The notes below the pieces were generated by a model that was given only the letters and a program-made list of their open reading frames with translations, was not told the DNA's origin and did no database searches. Below, one piece after another: positions 40,824 through 47,805 of a stretch of DNA of 51,885 bases (positions are counted from its first letter, which is position 1; each line of letters starts with the position of its first letter). Source of the stretch: Acidobacteriota bacterium (GTDB lineage Bacteria > Acidobacteriota > Polarisedimenticolia > JAPUKU01); the NCBI GenBank assembly GCA_027295505.1, contig JAPUKU010000079.1:1-51885 (forward strand). The letters run 5' to 3'. The position numbers were made by a program, and so were the translations under genes.

Positions 40824-41567
40824 TCAGTGGGTGCGCGTACCCGGCTTGTCGTCGTCATCGAAGACCCGGAAGCGCCGCCGCCGGATGTGCCAGCGCAACT
40901 CCGCCAGCAGCTCACGGACGCGCCAGGCCTTCTTCAGGTAAATCCAGCCGAAAACCAGCCCGCCCAGGTGCGACAGGTGGCTGACGCCGCTGCCGGGCTG
41001 CGTCAGTGAGGCGTACAGGGCCATGAAGCCGAGAACGATGACCAGCCACTTCACCTTGACCGGGAACAGGAAATAGACGTGAATGATGCGGTTCGGAAAC
41101 AGCATCCCGTACGCCATCAGGATCCCGTAGATCGCACCCGAAGCGCCGATCGTCGGGAAGGTCGCGCCCGGGCTCACCGCCAGCACCGTCAGGCCGGCCC
41201 CGATCCCGGTGAACAGGTAGTAGCGCAGGAAGGCACGGCTCCCCCAGGCACGCTCCAGGTCTCCTCCGAACACCCATAGCATCAGCATGTTGAACAGGAG
41301 GTGGAAGGGCAGGATCCCTCCCCCGATCGAATGCAGGAACATCGAGCTGCCGAGCTGCCACACCCAGCCCCGGCCCAGCACGTAGGCCGGAACGAGGCCG
41401 AAGAAGCGGATCAGGCTTTCGAAGCCACCCGGGCCAAGGGCCGCAAAGAGCACGACCTCGAGACCAAAGACAATGAAGTTGGCCCACAGCAGGCGCCGGA
41501 TCATCGGCGTCAGCGGGCCGCCTATCCTATAGCTGGCGGCTGAGAAGCGTGCCCAGGTGGGATCCAC
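40824..41567 (-). CDS. Rhomboid-family intramembrane serine protease
   Basis: 247 aa from a GTG. Six membrane helices. The catalytic Ser143 is in GASGAIYG and the catalytic His is in HLSHLGG (His197 or His200); FHLLFN (His89, Asn93) matches the oxyanion-stabilising helix. The family cleaves membrane protein segments. A basic C-terminal tail (RWHIRRRRFRVFDDDD) lies in the cytoplasm. It is transcribed divergently from the small beta protein gene, and a TACAAT box lies in the shared gap on its strand. Confidence 0.93.
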   Translation of the reverse strand: MDPTWARFSAASYRIGGPLTPMIRRLLWANFIVFGLEVVLFAALGPGGFESLIRFFGLVPAYVLGRGWVWQLGSSMFLHSIGGGILPFHLLFNMLMLWVFGGDLERAWGSRAFLRYYLFTGIGAGLTVLAVSPGATFPTIGASGAIYGILMAYGMLFPNRIIHVYFLFPVKVKWLVIVLGFMALYASLTQPGSGVSHLSHLGGLVFGWIYLKKAWRVRELLAELRWHIRRRRFRVFDDDDKPGTRTH

Positions 41568-41585
41568 GGGATGCCTTGAACTCCT

Positions 41586-41613
41586 TTGACAGGGCCATTC
41601 TGGAGTTTATATT
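41586..41613 (+). promoter_or_regulatory. Promoter of the small beta-rich protein gene
   Basis: Perfect TTGACA (41586-41591), 16-base spacer, TATATT (41608-41613); a TATTTT two bases further (spacing 18) is an alternative. Leader of about 18 bases. Confidence 0.65.
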
Positions 41614-41637
41614 TTCCATTGTAGGCGAGATCCGCTA

Positions 41638-42033
41638 TTGAGACAGCCTCAGAAGATCGTCGTTCATTACCTCGACGGCCGCCTGCTGCGCGGCCGGAGC
41701 AAGTTCTTCTTCCGCGGCCAGGAAACCGTGCGCGTCGTCAACCTCCGGGGCCGCACCGTGAGGGTCCCCCTCAGCGAGGTCAAGGCCATCTTCTTCGTGC
41801 GCCGGCTGCGCGGCCGCCAAGATTACCACGAAAAGAAGCGCTTTACCTCCACCTCGCCGAGCTTCGGGCGCAGAGTGCAAGTAAAGTTCCTGGATGGTGA
41901 GGTCCTGCGGGGAAGCTCGCTCAACTACAGGCCCGGTGAGAAGGGATTTTACCTCAAGCCGAGCGATCCGGCGAGCAACAACGACATGGTGTTCATCCCG
42001 CTGTCCGCGCTCAAGGGGATCAAGGTAAAGTAG
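41638..42033 (+). CDS. Small beta-rich duplicated protein (DUF6982-like)
   Basis: 131 aa from a TTG at 41638, the only start near the strong promoter at 41586-41613. The two halves are similar: VVHYLDGRLLRGRSKFFFRG and VKFLDGEVLRGSSLNYRPGEKGFYLKP each show a DGxxLRG strand-turn, with VPLSEVKAIFFV and IPLSALKGIKV following. This looks like an internal duplication of a small beta-barrel, similar to what I recall as DUF6982. Function unknown. Its end overlaps the converging HNH gene by 14 bases. Confidence 0.8.
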   Translation: MRQPQKIVVHYLDGRLLRGRSKFFFRGQETVRVVNLRGRTVRVPLSEVKAIFFVRRLRGRQDYHEKKRFTSTSPSFGRRVQVKFLDGEVLRGSSLNYRPGEKGFYLKPSDPASNNDMVFIPLSALKGIKVK

Positions 42034-42643
42034 GCTGCAGTTCCTCCTGCAACTCCACGTTCCAGTAGGCCAGATCGAGAAAGTTCTTCCAGATCTCGTA
42101 ACGCGAGTGGGACAGGCTCAGGCGCACCAGCGGGTGCCAGCGGGGCTTGGTGGGCTGCTTGAGGAGCCGGATTCCCGCCTCCACCGGCAGCCGGTTCCCC
42201 TTCCGGGTGTTACATTCCAGGCAGCAGCAGACGATGTTGTCCCACGTCGAGCGGCCGCCCCGCGACAGCGGAATTACGTGATCGAGGTTGAGATCCTTGA
42301 TGGCGAACTTTCCGCCACAATACTGGCAGCGGTTCTTGTCCCGGTAGTAGATGTTCTTGCGCGTGAATCGCACCTCGTGGCGCGGCATCTGGTCAAAGTA
42401 CAACAGCTGGACCACCCAGGGAATTCTTATGCGGAAGGTGGGGGTGCGGATGAAATCGTCTTCGCTCTGGGTTGTAACATCACGCCAGTTCTCGAAGCTG
42501 TAGGTGGTGTAGTCCGGCTCAACCGCCCGCGCATCCCCCTTGTAGAGCATGGTGAAGGCCCGGCGCACGGAGGTAACATCCACCGCCTGGAACAGGCGGT
42601 TGAGCACCAGGACATTCGCATCTAGCAGAGCGGTTGACCCCAA
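42020..42643 (-). CDS. HNH endonuclease
   Basis: 207 aa from a TTG at 42643, with a promoter at 42693-42722. The HNH region (about 111-160) has RCQYCGGKF, LNLDHVIPLSRGG (Asp-His metal and base), and DNIVCCCLECNTRKGNR, with two CxxC pairs for a structural zinc. The N-terminal 100 residues (LLDANVLVLNRLFQAVDV) are the conserved leader of a stand-alone HNH family found in many bacteria. It is not near restriction or mobile genes, so a housekeeping nucleic-acid role is more likely than defence, but unproven. Confidence 0.92.
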   Translation of the reverse strand: MGSTALLDANVLVLNRLFQAVDVTSVRRAFTMLYKGDARAVEPDYTTYSFENWRDVTTQSEDDFIRTPTFRIRIPWVVQLLYFDQMPRHEVRFTRKNIYYRDKNRCQYCGGKFAIKDLNLDHVIPLSRGGRSTWDNIVCCCLECNTRKGNRLPVEAGIRLLKQPTKPRWHPLVRLSLSHSRYEIWKNFLDLAYWNVELQEELQPTLP

Positions 42644-42658
42644 GGCTTCAGGTCCTCA

Positions 42659-42719
42659 AAAAAACAGTCTGTGGGTTGCGGCTACACTGTGCAACATAGC
42701 CGCGCCCCCGTATGACTGT
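42659..42719 (-). terminator. ddl terminator-like hairpin containing a 7-base inverted repeat
   Basis: On the minus strand, ACAGTC (42714-42719) pairs with GACTGT (42664-42669), enclosing a perfect GCGGCTA/TAGCCGC repeat (42678-42684 and 42697-42703), and is followed by a run of six T residues. It begins at the ddl stop codon. The inner repeat overlaps the -10 box of the HNH promoter, so it may also act as an operator. Confidence 0.5.
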
Positions 42720-42722
42720 CAA
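42693..42722 (-). promoter_or_regulatory. Promoter of the HNH gene, embedded in the ddl 3' end
   Basis: Perfect TTGACA (42717-42722, overlapping the ddl stop codon), 18-base spacer, TATGTT (42693-42698). Leader of about 43 bases. Confidence 0.65.
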
Positions 42723-43852
42723 GGAAGTGAGCGCGTGCGCCCCTCGTAGCGGGTCTCCAGGCCGGCGTTCCGCCGGTTTCGCTCCCGGGCCAGTTCGATG
42801 AGGCGGTCGATGAGACGAGGGTATTGCAGCCCGCTTGCCTCCCATAGCTTCGGATACATGCTGATGGGGGTAAAGCCGGGCAGGGTGTTGATCTCACTCA
42901 CGTAAGCACTGCCGGTGTTTCGGTCAATCAGGAAATCAACTCGTGCCATGCCTTCACAACCCAGTGCCTTGAAGGCCTCAACTGCCATGCGGCGCACCTC
43001 CCGGGTCTGCTCATCCGAGAGATCCGCTGGAATCTGCAGGCGCGAGTTTTGATCCAGGTACTTGGCATCGTAATCGTAGAACTCGTTCGCGGGCACCACC
43101 TCGCCCGGAATCGATGCCTCCGGCTTCTCATTACCCAGCACGCTCACCTCGATCTCGCGCGCGTCAACGGCGCGCTCGACGAGTATCTTCCGGTCGTAGC
43201 GGCCCGCCTCCCCGAAAGCGGCCTTCAATGAACCGACATCTTTAACTTTGACGATGCCCACGCTCGAGCCGCCGTTGGCGGGCTTGACAAAGCACGGGAT
43301 GCCGGGGCCGTCCTCCACCTGCCGCCGCACGTTGTCCCAGTCCTTTAGCCACACCGCATCCTCGAAGCAGGCGTACTCGACCACACGGACCCTCGCGGCC
43401 TGCAGCAGGCGCTTGCTGACCACCTTGTCCATGCACAGGGCCGAGGCCAGAACTCCGCAACCGACGTACGGCAAGCCGGCCATCTCCAGCAATCCCTGAA
43501 GTGATCCATCCTCGCCATAGCGGCCATGGATGAGCGGCATGACGACATCGACGCTCTCCCCTGACGGGCCCGGCTTATCTCCGCCTTCACCCAGCGGCAC
43601 CAGGCCGCGAACGTTCGGATCCGCCAGGAGGGCGCTGGGAACCGCTCCGGCCCCAGTCTCAGCTCCGGACTCGAGAAGATTGAGGGTCTGCGGGCCCGAC
43701 AACCATCGTCCATCTCTGGTCACACCCACCAGCAGCACCTCATAGCGGGATGAATCAATGGCCGATAGAACCGATCGGGCCGAGGTGAGCGATACTTCAT
43801 GCTCGACCGAGCGCCCTCCGAAGATGAGCGCCACCCTCAGCTTGCGAGCCAT
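42719..43852 (-). CDS. ddl: D-alanine-D-alanine ligase
   Basis: 377 aa from the ATG at 43852, although the open frame continues upstream to 44104 over hflX. MARKLRVALIFGGRSVEHEVSLTSA is the standard N-terminus. ATP-grasp signatures: YVGCGVLASALCMDKVVSK, PCFVKPANGGSSVGI, and ARVDFLID...YVSEINTLPGFT (metal ligands). It joins two D-alanines for peptidoglycan. The start overlaps the end of hflX by 16 bases, so the pair is an operon driven by the hflX promoter. The C-terminal tail is slightly longer and basic. Confidence 0.96.
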   Translation of the reverse strand: MARKLRVALIFGGRSVEHEVSLTSARSVLSAIDSSRYEVLLVGVTRDGRWLSGPQTLNLLESGAETGAGAVPSALLADPNVRGLVPLGEGGDKPGPSGESVDVVMPLIHGRYGEDGSLQGLLEMAGLPYVGCGVLASALCMDKVVSKRLLQAARVRVVEYACFEDAVWLKDWDNVRRQVEDGPGIPCFVKPANGGSSVGIVKVKDVGSLKAAFGEAGRYDRKILVERAVDAREIEVSVLGNEKPEASIPGEVVPANEFYDYDAKYLDQNSRLQIPADLSDEQTREVRRMAVEAFKALGCEGMARVDFLIDRNTGSAYVSEINTLPGFTPISMYPKLWEASGLQYPRLIDRLIELARERNRRNAGLETRYEGRTRSLP

Positions 43853-45183
43853 GCGTGGTCCCCTCTCGGGCGCGCTCCCCGGCGCACCAGCACCTGACGC
43901 AGGCGCCCCTGCTGGCCATCCGTTGCCCGGTAATCGAGCAGCACGCGGTTGCGCCGGTAACGCTGGCGCGTGACCAGAACGCTCTCGTAAACCTTGTAAA
44001 CCAGGTCCGGCCTCGAGACCGGCAATGTCAGGTGCCGCTCCGGGCGCATTTCCCACAGAGAGTTTCTCAGGCGCTCGCGCAGTTCCTCCAGGCCCCAACC
44101 GCACTGCGCGGAGATGACCTCGGCTTCCGGGTAGAGTGTGCGCAGGCGCTGCAGGTACCCGTCCGCATCAACCTGGTCGGCCTTGTTGAAGACGAGGATC
44201 TCGGGGCGCTCCACCCCGCCCAGGCGTGCGATGGTCTGTCGCGTCACGCGCAGGTGATCCTCACAGGTGGGATGGCTCGCATCCACCACGTGCAGGAACA
44301 GATCGGCTTCCGACACCACCTCCAGGGTGCTGCGGAACGAAGCGATCAGATGGTGCGGCAGCTTACGCAGAAACCCGACCGTATCGACCAGGAGCACCCG
44401 GGAGTGGGCGCCGAGCGACGCGGCCCGCACCCGCGGATCGAGCGTCGAGAATAGTCGATCCTCCACCTTGCAGTCGGCGTCCGCCAGAGCATTCACCAGC
44501 CGACTCTTGCCCGCATTGGTGTAGCCGACCACCGCCACCCGCGGCAGACCGTTGCGGGCGCCGCGCCGCTGCCGGCGGCCGGTCTCAATGCGGGACAGAT
44601 CTTTCTTGAGCTGAACGATCTTGCGGCGCAGCATGCGACGGTCGAGCTCGATCTGTTTCTCGCCGACACCGCGCATGCCGATGACGCCTCCCTGCTGTCC
44701 CGCCAGGTGGCGCCAGCGACGGGCCAGTCTCGGCAACAGGTACTGGAGCTGGGCCAGCTCCACCTGCGTACGCGCCTCCCTGCTGCGCGCGTGATCGGCG
44801 AAGATGTCGATGATGAGCCCGGAGCGATCGATAACACGCGCACCGAGCAGACGCTCGAGCTCGCGCACCTGGCCCGGGCTGAGGTCGTCGTCAAAGATGA
44901 CCAGCTGGGCCTCCAGATCGCGCACCCGCGCGGCGAGCTCACGCGCCTTGCCGTGGCCGATGTAGCACGAAGCTTCGGGCCGCGATCGTTCCTGTACCCA
45001 GCGATCCACAACCCGGCCGCCGGCGGTCGAGGTCAGGCTCTCGAGCTCGACCAGGTTCTCGAGAACCTGCAGGCGCTCCCGAGTGTCGAAGCAGATCGCC
45101 ACCAGGATGACTCGCTCTGGCCCTCGATTGTTTTGGGGAAGTTCTGGGGGCTGCGTAAAACTCAGGTCTTTGCCGGAAGGCAT
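43837..45183 (-). CDS. hflX: Ribosome-associated GTPase HflX
   Basis: 448 aa. N-terminal HflX domain (VGHGKARELA-type segment SCYIGHGKARELAARV, DDDLSPGQVRELE), then GTPase motifs GYTNAGKS (G1), DTVGFLRKLP (G3) and FNKADQVD (G4). It splits stalled ribosomes in characterised bacteria. A long C-terminal extension (after about 370) is basic and Arg-rich. A leaderless-type promoter lies at 45193-45221. Coupled to ddl downstream. Confidence 0.96.
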   Translation of the reverse strand: MPSGKDLSFTQPPELPQNNRGPERVILVAICFDTRERLQVLENLVELESLTSTAGGRVVDRWVQERSRPEASCYIGHGKARELAARVRDLEAQLVIFDDDLSPGQVRELERLLGARVIDRSGLIIDIFADHARSREARTQVELAQLQYLLPRLARRWRHLAGQQGGVIGMRGVGEKQIELDRRMLRRKIVQLKKDLSRIETGRRQRRGARNGLPRVAVVGYTNAGKSRLVNALADADCKVEDRLFSTLDPRVRAASLGAHSRVLLVDTVGFLRKLPHHLIASFRSTLEVVSEADLFLHVVDASHPTCEDHLRVTRQTIARLGGVERPEILVFNKADQVDADGYLQRLRTLYPEAEVISAQCGWGLEELRERLRNSLWEMRPERHLTLPVSRPDLVYKVYESVLVTRQRYRRNRVLLDYRATDGQQGRLRQVLVRRGARPRGDHAWLAS

Positions 45184-45192
45184 CTACCGTCG

Positions 45193-45221
45193 ATTTTAAT
45201 ACACGGGTACCTGAGGGTCAA
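45193..45221 (-). promoter_or_regulatory. Leaderless-type promoter of hflX-ddl
   Basis: TTGACC (45216-45221), 17-base spacer, TAAAAT (45193-45198), the best-matching box pair in the window. The ATG at 45183 follows nine bases after the -10, with no ribosome site between. Confidence 0.75.
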
Positions 45222-45276
45222 CGTAACGGCCTCAAACCGGCGGCCACGCAACGCCGAGCCGCCTCTCCAGAGTCGA

Positions 45277-45843
45277 TCAGGCGTTCTCGAGCAGAGCCTG
45301 AACCCGCTCTTCCAGATCGGTGGGCAGACCGTAGGAGGAGTACTCGATGACACCGTCCCGGTCTATGAGGAAATTCGTGGGTATGTAGGTGATGCCGTAA
45401 CGCTGCACGACCTTCTCGCGCTCGTCGTACAGCACCGGAAACTCCACACCCTGGTCCCGGGCGAACAAGCGGACCTCCTCGAGGGTCTGGTTGTAGCGCA
45501 CGCCAACGGCCAGGATCTGCAGCCCGCTCGAGGCGTACTCCTCGTGGAGGCGCTGGAGCTCCTGGAACTCCGCCACACAGGGCGGGCACCAGACGGCCCA
45601 GACAACGAGCAGAACGGGTCGTTCGTCGAGCACGTCCTCAAGAACGATCCGACCTCCGCTGATGAGGGGAAGATCAAAATCGGGTGCCTCGGCGCCCGCT
45701 GACAGTTCCGGGATCTCCTCTTCCACCACCACGCCCGGGTCCTCAACGGGCGTTTCGGGCCTCCAGGCAAGTGTGGCGCCCGCCAGTCCGGCCATCAACA
45801 AGCCCGCCAGAATCAATTGGAACATGGAACGAGTTGCAGCCAC
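45277..45843 (-). CDS. TlpA-family periplasmic thiol-disulfide oxidoreductase
   Basis: 188 aa from the GTG at 45843, which has GGAGGAGAG five to six bases upstream; a TTG at 45858 is an alternative that overlaps the trxA stop. A signal or anchor helix (about 7-27) precedes an acidic linker and a thioredoxin fold with the active site WCPPC, LAVGVRYNQTLEEVR and the conserved cis-Pro in YGITYIPTNFLID. It is exported and acts on disulfides outside the inner membrane. It is the last gene of a sigma/anti-sigma/trxA/tlpA run. Confidence 0.92.
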   Translation of the reverse strand: MAATRSMFQLILAGLLMAGLAGATLAWRPETPVEDPGVVVEEEIPELSAGAEAPDFDLPLISGGRIVLEDVLDERPVLLVVWAVWCPPCVAEFQELQRLHEEYASSGLQILAVGVRYNQTLEEVRLFARDQGVEFPVLYDEREKVVQRYGITYIPTNFLIDRDGVIEYSSYGLPTDLEERVQALLENA

Positions 45844-45854
45844 GGACTCTCTCC

Positions 45855-46193
45855 TCAACCAGCCAGCAGGGTGTCGATGGCTTCCTTGAGCTTGCTCTTG
45901 GGGATCGCCCCGACCATCTGGTTCATGACCTTGCCGTCCTTCATGAACAGGAGTGTCGGCACCGAGGCTATCCCGTACTTGACCGCCAGGTCGCGGCTCT
46001 CGTCCACGTCAACATGGGCCACGCGCGCCCGGCCGTCGTATTCACCAGCGAGCTCTTCCAGCACGGGTGTCAGCAACTTGCACGGGCCGCACCAGGTCGC
46101 AGCGAAATCGACCAGCACCGGTTGCGTGCTCTTGATAACCTCGCTGTCGAAGTTCTTGTCATTCACTTCCAGGATTGCACCATTACCCGCCAT
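45855..46193 (-). CDS. trxA: Thioredoxin
   Basis: 112 aa with no signal peptide, so cytoplasmic. The active site is WCGPC near residue 35, with FAATWCGPCKLLTPVLEELA and the cis-Pro region IASVPTLLFMKDG. It is the canonical disulfide reductant. It follows the anti-sigma gene by 27 bases and precedes the exported TlpA homologue, so both a cytoplasmic and a periplasmic thiol protein sit under one sigma/anti-sigma pair. Confidence 0.96.
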   Translation of the reverse strand: MAGNGAILEVNDKNFDSEVIKSTQPVLVDFAATWCGPCKLLTPVLEELAGEYDGRARVAHVDVDESRDLAVKYGIASVPTLLFMKDGKVMNQMVGAIPKSKLKEAIDTLLAG

Positions 46194-46220
46194 CTGCTTA
46201 TCCTCCAGGAACGCCCGGTT

Positions 46221-46919
46221 TCACAACTCGTGGACGTTCCGGGCAATCAAATATCCCACGTCCTCGAATGCCTCTGCCTGAACAGCGACTTCACGACCGC
46301 GCATCTCATGGGCCTGCAGGTCTGGATTCCGGCCCTTGTTCTGTACCAGCAGCCACAGCCGACCCTGATCGTCGCGCAGCCCGTTGAAGTGCCCATAAGT
46401 ATCGCACAAGATGTGCTGCTCGACCGGCACGCCCGCCTCGTCGCAGATCGCGCACACCACCCAGCCGCGAAGCTCTACAGAGGCCGGGACCCAAGCCCGG
46501 CCGCCCGACTCAGCAGCTCCGGGCGTCGCCACCCCGCCGGCCGGCCGCGGCGCCGGAACCTTGCCGTCGAGCCACATTATGGCGAAGACCAGGGCCAGGC
46601 CATAGCCGACACCCGCCAGGGCCAGCCTCCACCGGCCGGGCCACGCCGCAAACCCTGCACCCCTCGACTCGCGCGCAGCTTCCTGCTCGAGGCCCCGACG
46701 TACCTTCCGCATCAGCCCCGCAGGGGCCGCCTCGCCCAGTCGGCGAGCACGCAGTTCACCGGTGAAGCTGCGCTCCACCTCCGCCTGTTCACGGCAGGGC
46801 GCACAGGTGGCGACATGGCGCTCCACGCCCGAGAGCTCCTCGGCTGACAGCTCCTCATCAATATAGGCGCTGAGCTGCTGGCGCACCTCCCGACAGTTAT
46901 CGGGCAAAGCTGTTTTCAT
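46221..46919 (-). CDS. RsrA-like zinc (ZAS) anti-sigma factor with membrane helix and outer CxxC
   Basis: 232 aa from the ATG at 46919; the open frame extends upstream but overlaps the sigma gene. Cys9, His35, Cys39 and Cys42 form C-x25-H-x3-C-x2-C, the spacing of RsrA (Cys11, His37, Cys41, Cys44), whose zinc site opens on disulfide stress. One membrane helix lies at about 98-116. The C-terminal 115 residues should be extracytoplasmic and carry a second cysteine group: Cys156 and Cys159 (VVCAICDE) and Cys172. The start overlaps the sigma gene stop by four bases, and trxA and tlpA follow. The architecture suggests redox sensing on both membrane faces; the outer function is inference. Confidence 0.9.
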   Translation of the reverse strand: MKTALPDNCREVRQQLSAYIDEELSAEELSGVERHVATCAPCREQAEVERSFTGELRARRLGEAAPAGLMRKVRRGLEQEAARESRGAGFAAWPGRWRLALAGVGYGLALVFAIMWLDGKVPAPRPAGGVATPGAAESGGRAWVPASVELRGWVVCAICDEAGVPVEQHILCDTYGHFNGLRDDQGRLWLLVQNKGRNPDLQAHEMRGREVAVQAEAFEDVGYLIARNVHEL

Positions 46920-47632
46920 GTCTCTGACTCTCCTGCTGCTTCCGGCTTCGCGAGCCGCTGGATCGGCTGTGCAACCTGTCCCTCCTGTTCTTTGACGAGC
47001 CCGCGCCGGCGCCCGTAGTCCAACAGCCAGGCCTGCAGCAACCGGCGGCCGCGGTGCAACCGTGACATCACAGTACCAATCGGGATCGACAGCACGCGGG
47101 CAATCTCCTTGTAGGCCAGGTCCTCCACCACAGCCAGCCACACAACCTCACGATATTCCTCCGGCAGACGATCCAGCGCTTCACGGATCTCCGCGTCCAG
47201 GGTGCCGTCGAGGAGCGTCTGCTCCGGGTCCCTGCGCCGCCGGCGAACCGTCTCCGCGATCAGAGATTCGTAGGTCTCCTCGATCTTCTCGAAGTCCACG
47301 CTCAACGGAGAGGAGACCTTGCGCCGGTAGCGGTTGATGAACGCGTTGCGCAGGATCGTGAACAGCCAGGCACGCAGGTTAGTGTCCGGCTCCCACTGCT
47401 CGAAGAACCGGTAGGCCCTCAGGTAAGCGTCCTGCACCAAATCTTCGGCATCCTGGGGCCGACGCGTCAGCCGCATGGCCAGCGCGTACATGGCACCCAT
47501 GTGGGGGAGCGCTTCTTTCTCGAATGCCTGCCGGCGCTCCTCGGGGCTATCTTTGCGGCGCACGACCATCACCGCGACCCCAACAAGCATGCCGATTATG
47601 AGAACATAATTTGTAGGTGAGAAAATTCCCAT
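46916..47632 (-). CDS. ECF-type sigma factor with N-terminal transmembrane helix
   Basis: 238 aa from the ATG at 47632. Earlier in-frame ATGs at 47665 and 47662 fall on the -10 box of the promoter (47661-47690), so they cannot start the main protein. The chosen start keeps a hydrophobic helix (about 9-24, NYVLIIGMLVGVAVMVVRR) just before the sigma domain, which would tether it to the membrane. Region 2: MGAMYALAMRLTRRPQDAEDLVQDAYLRAYRFF and LRAWLFTILRNAFINRYRR; region 4: ALDRLPEEYREVVWLAVVEDL and EIARVLSIPIGTVMSRLHRGR, as in SigR/RpoE-type ECF factors. The C-terminal tail is charged. No internal start has a ribosome site, but a start within the helix cannot be excluded. Confidence 0.88.
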   Translation of the reverse strand: MGIFSPTNYVLIIGMLVGVAVMVVRRKDSPEERRQAFEKEALPHMGAMYALAMRLTRRPQDAEDLVQDAYLRAYRFFEQWEPDTNLRAWLFTILRNAFINRYRRKVSSPLSVDFEKIEETYESLIAETVRRRRRDPEQTLLDGTLDAEIREALDRLPEEYREVVWLAVVEDLAYKEIARVLSIPIGTVMSRLHRGRRLLQAWLLDYGRRRGLVKEQEGQVAQPIQRLAKPEAAGESET

Positions 47633-47660
47633 TTCCCCGGTTCCGAAGCCAGCTATTGTC

Positions 47661-47690
47661 ATCATACTGGAGCTTTCGGATTCATGGCAA
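47661..47690 (-). promoter_or_regulatory. Promoter of the redox sigma/anti-sigma operon
   Basis: TTGCCA (47685-47690), 18-base spacer, TATGAT (47661-47666). It gives a leader of about 20 bases to the ATG at 47632. Confidence 0.55.
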
Positions 47691-47746
47691 TGCGGTGCGG
47701 GGCAAGTGAAGCGGCGTCGGAGAGCCCTTCTGGAAGCTCGCGCAGG

Positions 47747-47776
47747 TTGTGAGGCGATCCAGCCTTCTGCTATCAT
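47747..47776 (+). promoter_or_regulatory. Promoter of larC-metG
   Basis: TTGTGA (47747-47752), 18-base spacer, TATCAT (47771-47776), with a leader of about 22 bases to the ATG at 47806. It is divergent from the sigma promoter. Confidence 0.5.
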
Positions 47777-47805
47777 TCCGCGCGCATCTAAATATTTACT
47801 GGTCA

